From positions 7,060,001 through 7,124,000 of the forward strand of contig NC_132972.1 of NCBI RefSeq assembly GCF_047496725.1: a stretch of DNA of 64,000 bases, written 5' to 3'. The notes under the pieces are model-generated. The model saw nothing but the letters and a program-made list of their open reading frames with translations. It had not been told where the DNA came from and ran no database searches. The DNA is from Anoplolepis gracilipes (Eukaryota; Arthropoda; Insecta; Hymenoptera; Formicidae). The position numbers were made by a program, and so were the translations under genes. Position 1 is the stretch's first letter. Every line of letters begins with the position of its first letter. Positions 59,575 through 64,000 of this stretch are shown here, in pieces.

Positions 59575-59870
59575 AGATTAGCTTCTGCAATTTGTGAGTG
59601 CATAATAATACCTATCAATATTACAAAAATAGTTTATATTATATTAATTATATACTATCAAACTACTATTAAATTACTAATAATAATAATATTATAAAAT
59701 ATTAATAAAGAAGATAACAAAATATAGAATAGCTTTTTTGCAAATTTGTGAGCGCATAATACCTGTCGATATTATAAAGATAATTCATATTGCATATTAT
59801 AATATCAAATTTCTATCATTAAATTACTAATAATGTTATAAGATATCAATATATATTATAATAACTGATA
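59575..59870. repeat. Diverged tandem duplication downstream of Gapvd1
   Basis: Two copies about 150 bases apart share aatttgtgag-gcataat, aatacct-tc-atatta, taaattactaataat and related AT-rich blocks. Confidence 0.55.
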
Positions 59871-60490
59871 TATAATAATAATCAAGAAACGGACATGTCT
59901 CGCGTGAAATCACGCAATAACGAAGCAAATTTTATATTATCTATACGTGAGCTGTGCTCATCAGTTGCAAAATATAAGCAAGATGAATAATTAATATATT
60001 GGTCAAGAAATGATATACATATTAAAAGAAAGTATATATGTTTTTATATTTCGCGCAATGACACGTAATGCATAAAATAAATGAATAAAATAAACAAATA
60101 CACATAAAAACGGTAACGTTTAAAATTAAATAGAGACAGAAAAATGTGTTCGGTAGGTTTCTAAATTAAATCATCTTATTTAGAGCACATTCTCCAAATC
60201 TCAAGTAATCAGAGGTTTTTGCTGGTTTAATCAACAAGTAAGATGGCTAAGGCTATTAGGGCTAGGGTTGTTAACGGCAAAAAAAATTATATATATTTTT
60301 AATTAAAAAAAAGAAATAGTAATAAATAACAGAGTATGGCTGCGTTTAATTTGAAAATCATCAGGTTCGCGAGTATCATCTCTTTTGTATTGGTCACATA
60401 GATTAAAACATTTTTCTTTTGTCCATGGTTGATCAAAATTAAACAACGACAGAGATGCTCGTAAGCGTTGCGATTATCAAGGAATATGTA

Positions 60491-60867
60491 GGGTAAACTC
60501 GGGTAAGATGCCATAGTTTTTTAAAATGCAAGAAACACTTTTATTTTTGTTATTTTTTAATAGTGTTGGCATATTATCTTCACTGAAGCTTAAATTACGT
60601 AATATTATCGAAATTAAAAGGAAAATATTTCATAGAAATTTTATATTATCAAAGTAGTACAACATAAGCATTGGGCTATCTTGCCCAACTTTTAAGGAAA
60701 AGATGACTATAGTGATGGAAAGATGACCATAATATTTATAAAAAAATAGTGAAAACGAAAATAAAATCTTTGATAACGACTAAAAAAACGCACCATGTAG
60801 CGATTATTGAAAAAATTACAGCCTATGGCCATCTTTTCCGTATGGTCATTATATCCTAGTTTACCCT
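60491..60867. mobile_element. Terminal-inverted-repeat element, non-autonomous (377 bp)
   Basis: The left end reads gggtaaactcgggtaagatg. The right end, read on the opposite strand, reads gggtaaactaggatataatg, and both are followed by a CCATA-like block. The interior is AT-rich without coding capacity. The family is not identified and the flanking duplication is unclear. Confidence 0.65.
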
Positions 60868-61550
60868 GTTATGAAATAAGACAATGGACAATCCAGCTAG
60901 TGTGTCAGGAACATTGCAATAGTCAACGATCTGTCAAAAGCAAAATTTTGAAAACGAGAATAGATTGAGACACAATTTGAACGAGTATAATATTAACACT
61001 TTAATGTAGCAATTTAATTGATATACACAAGAAAGTGATTCGTTCTTATTTATAATAAACAACTAGTAATAATTATCACTTATAGTAAATATATATATTT
61101 ATATAAGGCGCAAAGCAAATAAAAATTTTATAATACCTCACAATCATCATACGCAACATTAATATCTATCGGTATCGGAACGCATAAAAAAAACGTGCGC
61201 TTTGATTTTCGTTTTTTTTTTCTTTTTTCGTTTTGTACGACGCGTCGTCAGCGTGTATAATATCGCACACGTCATTATTGTATTGCGTGATTTTCGAAGA
61301 AAAAAAGAGAAGCAATAAATTAATCGTGTGTTTGCGGAATAAATTAACACTTAATTGTAATCAATATCTTTGACGTTTGCGAATTGACATTACTACAATA
61401 TAAAACTCCGCTACGCGCAACTTTCGCATTAGCCGCGTCATGTTTTTAAGGGTAATCCTTAAATTTTTATTCCATCGTGAAATTTTGTCCGTTCGTGTGT
61501 ATCTCGTGACAGAATATATTTAATATATTTAATATTTTGTTTTCTAACCA

Positions 61551-61561
61551 ACGCGCGCGCG

Positions 61562-61614
<53 letters not shown>

Positions 61615-61619
61615 GCACG

Positions 61620-61658
<39 letters not shown>

Positions 61659-61716
61659 TCACTCACTCACTCACTCACTCACTCACTCACTCACTCACTC
61701 ACTCATTCACTCACTC
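61551..61716. repeat. Compound (CG)/(CA)n/(CACT)n microsatellite
   Basis: About 165 bases: a short CG start, two CA blocks separated by GCAC units, then about 15 CACT tetranucleotides with one CATT variant. Confidence 0.95.
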
Positions 61717-64000
61717 GACTTGGGCAGATAAGAAACGTTCACAATGTGTTGAAGGGCGCACTTTCGGACGCGGTTACATGCGAAAGTTTGACAAATTAAT
61801 ATCCATCGTGTGTAATTAAACACAATACGAGATAAAATACACGTACTTTGTACACTTAGCACCGCAATATAGAACCACATATCAAAGTAACAATAATTAC
61901 ATTATTTTAATAGAAATACAGAAGAAATAGGAATTGTTTTTATAGAGCGCGTTGAGAGTTAAATACGCTTAGATGTCAGCAATATGCGATTTGATTTGAA
62001 ATCTTAGAGGGAAACATTTTTTAAGGAATATACAGCAATTATTTCCATGATTATTAAACGATGGTGGTATTGTAAAAGACACTGAGAAGATCGTGAAAAA
62101 ACATACGCATCGAATAGGTGGATTTACGCACGAGAAAGAGATTAGTTTTTCTATCGTAGAACGTCTAACATGTTTCTGCGTTACATCTATGAGAAAAAAC
62201 ATTGGGCACTGACTCGAAATTTGTGTAATATTCTAATTATGCGCATTCCTTCGCAATTAACTTTCATGATTCACATTGGATCTTGAGTCACGTAACATGC
62301 AAAACATTTTGCAAGACGCGTCAATTGAATACCACAAGGAAACAACGCAAATTAATATAGCGAGATCATTTATCATTATAATCATTGGCTCTTGATGAGC
62401 TTGAAATTAAAACGTAAAAAACAATTTTTGAAAATAATATATAATTTAAAATAAGGCAAAAGATAAATTAATAAAAAATAAAATAAAATCTTTAAGAATT
62501 TAGATAGCTCGATGCGTAAGCAAAAAAAGAAATTTAAAGCGTGTCAAAATTTTTTTATATAATTTAATAAATTAAATAAATTCAGGGTAGAGTAAATATA
62601 AATTGTACATGAGATTAAAATTATCTCTTCATAATCGCTATGATTACTCTTAACATTAAAATGTGAAAATTAATTTTGCATGTACATTCAAATTTTTAGA
62701 CTTCTGAAAAAGTGAACAGCTGCAATTGATTTGCGAGCTACGCGTTTCTGGCAAACATTATCGAAGTAGACACTAGAATATGTGTTGGCAAGAAGGTGCA
62801 GAGAAAGTTTTAAGGCATACGTTGTTTTTGAAAATCGGCGACATTTGATAGAAATAGCACTATATAGAATCTTTTTCTGATAAAACTTTGATATACAAGC
62901 GATTAACTCGCAATATCATTGATATTTTCTAGAAAACTCTCTAAAGTGTAGTCATAAGAACGAACTACGATCCTTAGGCAAGAAAGAAATCATAGAGTAG
63001 ATAGATTAGAATATTGGGATTATAATAAGAGAACGCGTAGAGTTAAATTTCGAGAAAATTTATGTCTTTTTTTATATTTGGTAAACGTTACTGCATCTTC
63101 CTCAAATATATCTCTCTGTCATAGATCGATAATAACATGTGTGAGAAACTATTTTAACGATTTCATATTCTATATAGAAGTCTATATATATATATATATG
63201 TATGTATAACTCTTAATTTTTCGTATAGCTTAGTTTAGGAATCATGACAGCAAATGTCATCGATATCTGTCTCGCTTTAACGAATCGTAATCGAATCTTT
63301 TTCCTTCTCTTTCCTCTTTCGCGCATTTTATATATGTATATAAATATTTGTTCTTAAAATCTTTTTTTTTGTGCGTCTCATATGCGTGTGCAACTTTCCG
63401 TGAAACCAACTATCGCATTAATTTCTTAAAACGACGGGCAAAAGGGATCGCTTTGTGAAGAGACACTGGGAGATCAGATAAAGAAAAAGGAAATTCGCAA
63501 TGGTTTTTACGTTTCGATGCGTGCATTTTTTTGTCTATATATCTTGCGAATGTCTCACGGATACGGATGTTAGAATGTAAAAGAATGTGAATTAGGCAGA
63601 AAAGTTCTCTGAGAAAACAGAGGGTACACGCAGGAGCTCTCGAAATGTAATTTTAAGCATGATCGAGACATGGATTCAATCAGAAATACTACAACAAACC
63701 CGCTATCACAACCTTCTTCCTTTTATTTATAAAAATAATTTATACCAACACGAAAAAGAATATATTATTGTATATATCGCGTTACAAGAACAAAAACTTT
63801 AAATGACGATATTTCTGTCGACCATATCTATACGTGCAATTGAACCCTGATTAAAAAGCGTTTTTTCGACGATTATTTTATTTATCTATAAAATGAATTA
63901 TTTAAGATGTATTGTTTGTTAAGATTTCTTGCTTGTTTACATTACTTATATATATCGTATTTTTATTTTTTAATATCGAGAAATATTATGATGCCGTTCC

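Larger units (their letters stand above)
58975..64000. other. Region downstream of Gapvd1, no gene supported
   Basis: The region is AT-rich. The first part is Gapvd1 3' UTR of unknown length. Features seen are a C-rich tract at 59412-59434, a diverged tandem duplication at about 59575-59870, an inverted-repeat element at 60491-60867 and a long CA/CACT microsatellite at 61551-61716. No open frame on either strand resembles a known protein. It may include the 3' UTR of a neighbouring gene beyond base 64000. Confidence 0.6.

Noticed and set aside
61459..61731. Cys/Val and Thr/His repeat frames
   Set aside because: They are translations of the CA/CACT microsatellite.
1..64000. CRISPR arrays, bacterial operons, defence systems, viral genes, tRNA genes
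   Set aside because: No regularly spaced repeat array, no prokaryotic gene layout, no viral protein signature and no convincing cloverleaf was seen on reading both strands. A tRNA covariance search was not possible.

Overview
The window is AT-rich nuclear DNA from an insect. Small exons are spread over long introns, GT-AG splice sites can be read directly, and there are many TA, GA and CA microsatellites and short non-autonomous DNA-transposon copies. The gene families and repeat style suit a hymenopteran, possibly an ant. That placement is an inference from general knowledge, not from a search.

Three protein-coding genes can be read exon by exon. (1) slingshot (ssh), a cofilin phosphatase, lies on the + strand. 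Six coding exons from 9838 to 44468 carry the SSH-N domain, a DEK_C-type region, the dual-specificity phosphatase domain with an intact CKMGVSRS active site, and a long Ser-rich tail. The tail ends in a motif also found at the end of vertebrate SSH1. The N-terminal exon or exons lie upstream of base 1, so bases 1-9837 are intron. The second intron in the window is about 22 kb. (2) A WD40-repeat protein of 397 residues lies on the - strand (47857-50257, six exons). It converges on ssh, and I cannot name its orthologue. (3) Gapvd1 (Gapex-5/RME-6 family) lies on the + strand (52424-58974, fifteen coding exons, 1529 residues), with an N-terminal RasGAP-like domain and a C-terminal VPS9 domain. It is divergent from the WD40 gene. 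All three joined reading frames are open and the exon lengths sum to whole codons.

Between the divergent WD40 and Gapvd1 genes is a 119-base 5S rRNA-like sequence on the - strand with a T5 Pol III terminator. It differs from canonical insect 5S, but several stem changes keep the pairing.

The ssh introns hold a 268-bp piggyBac-type MITE flanked by TTAA, a 269-bp fold-back element inside a (TA)n tract, a near-perfect ~170-bp hairpin, a 319-bp tandem duplication, a (CGT)n tract and several GC-richer islands. The 5 kb after Gapvd1 has no gene I can support. It holds another inverted-repeat element, a G-quadruplex-capable C tract and a long CA/CACT microsatellite.

Functionally, ssh acts on actin turnover and Gapvd1 on early endosomes. 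There is no operon logic. No bacterial, viral or CRISPR-like system is visible.
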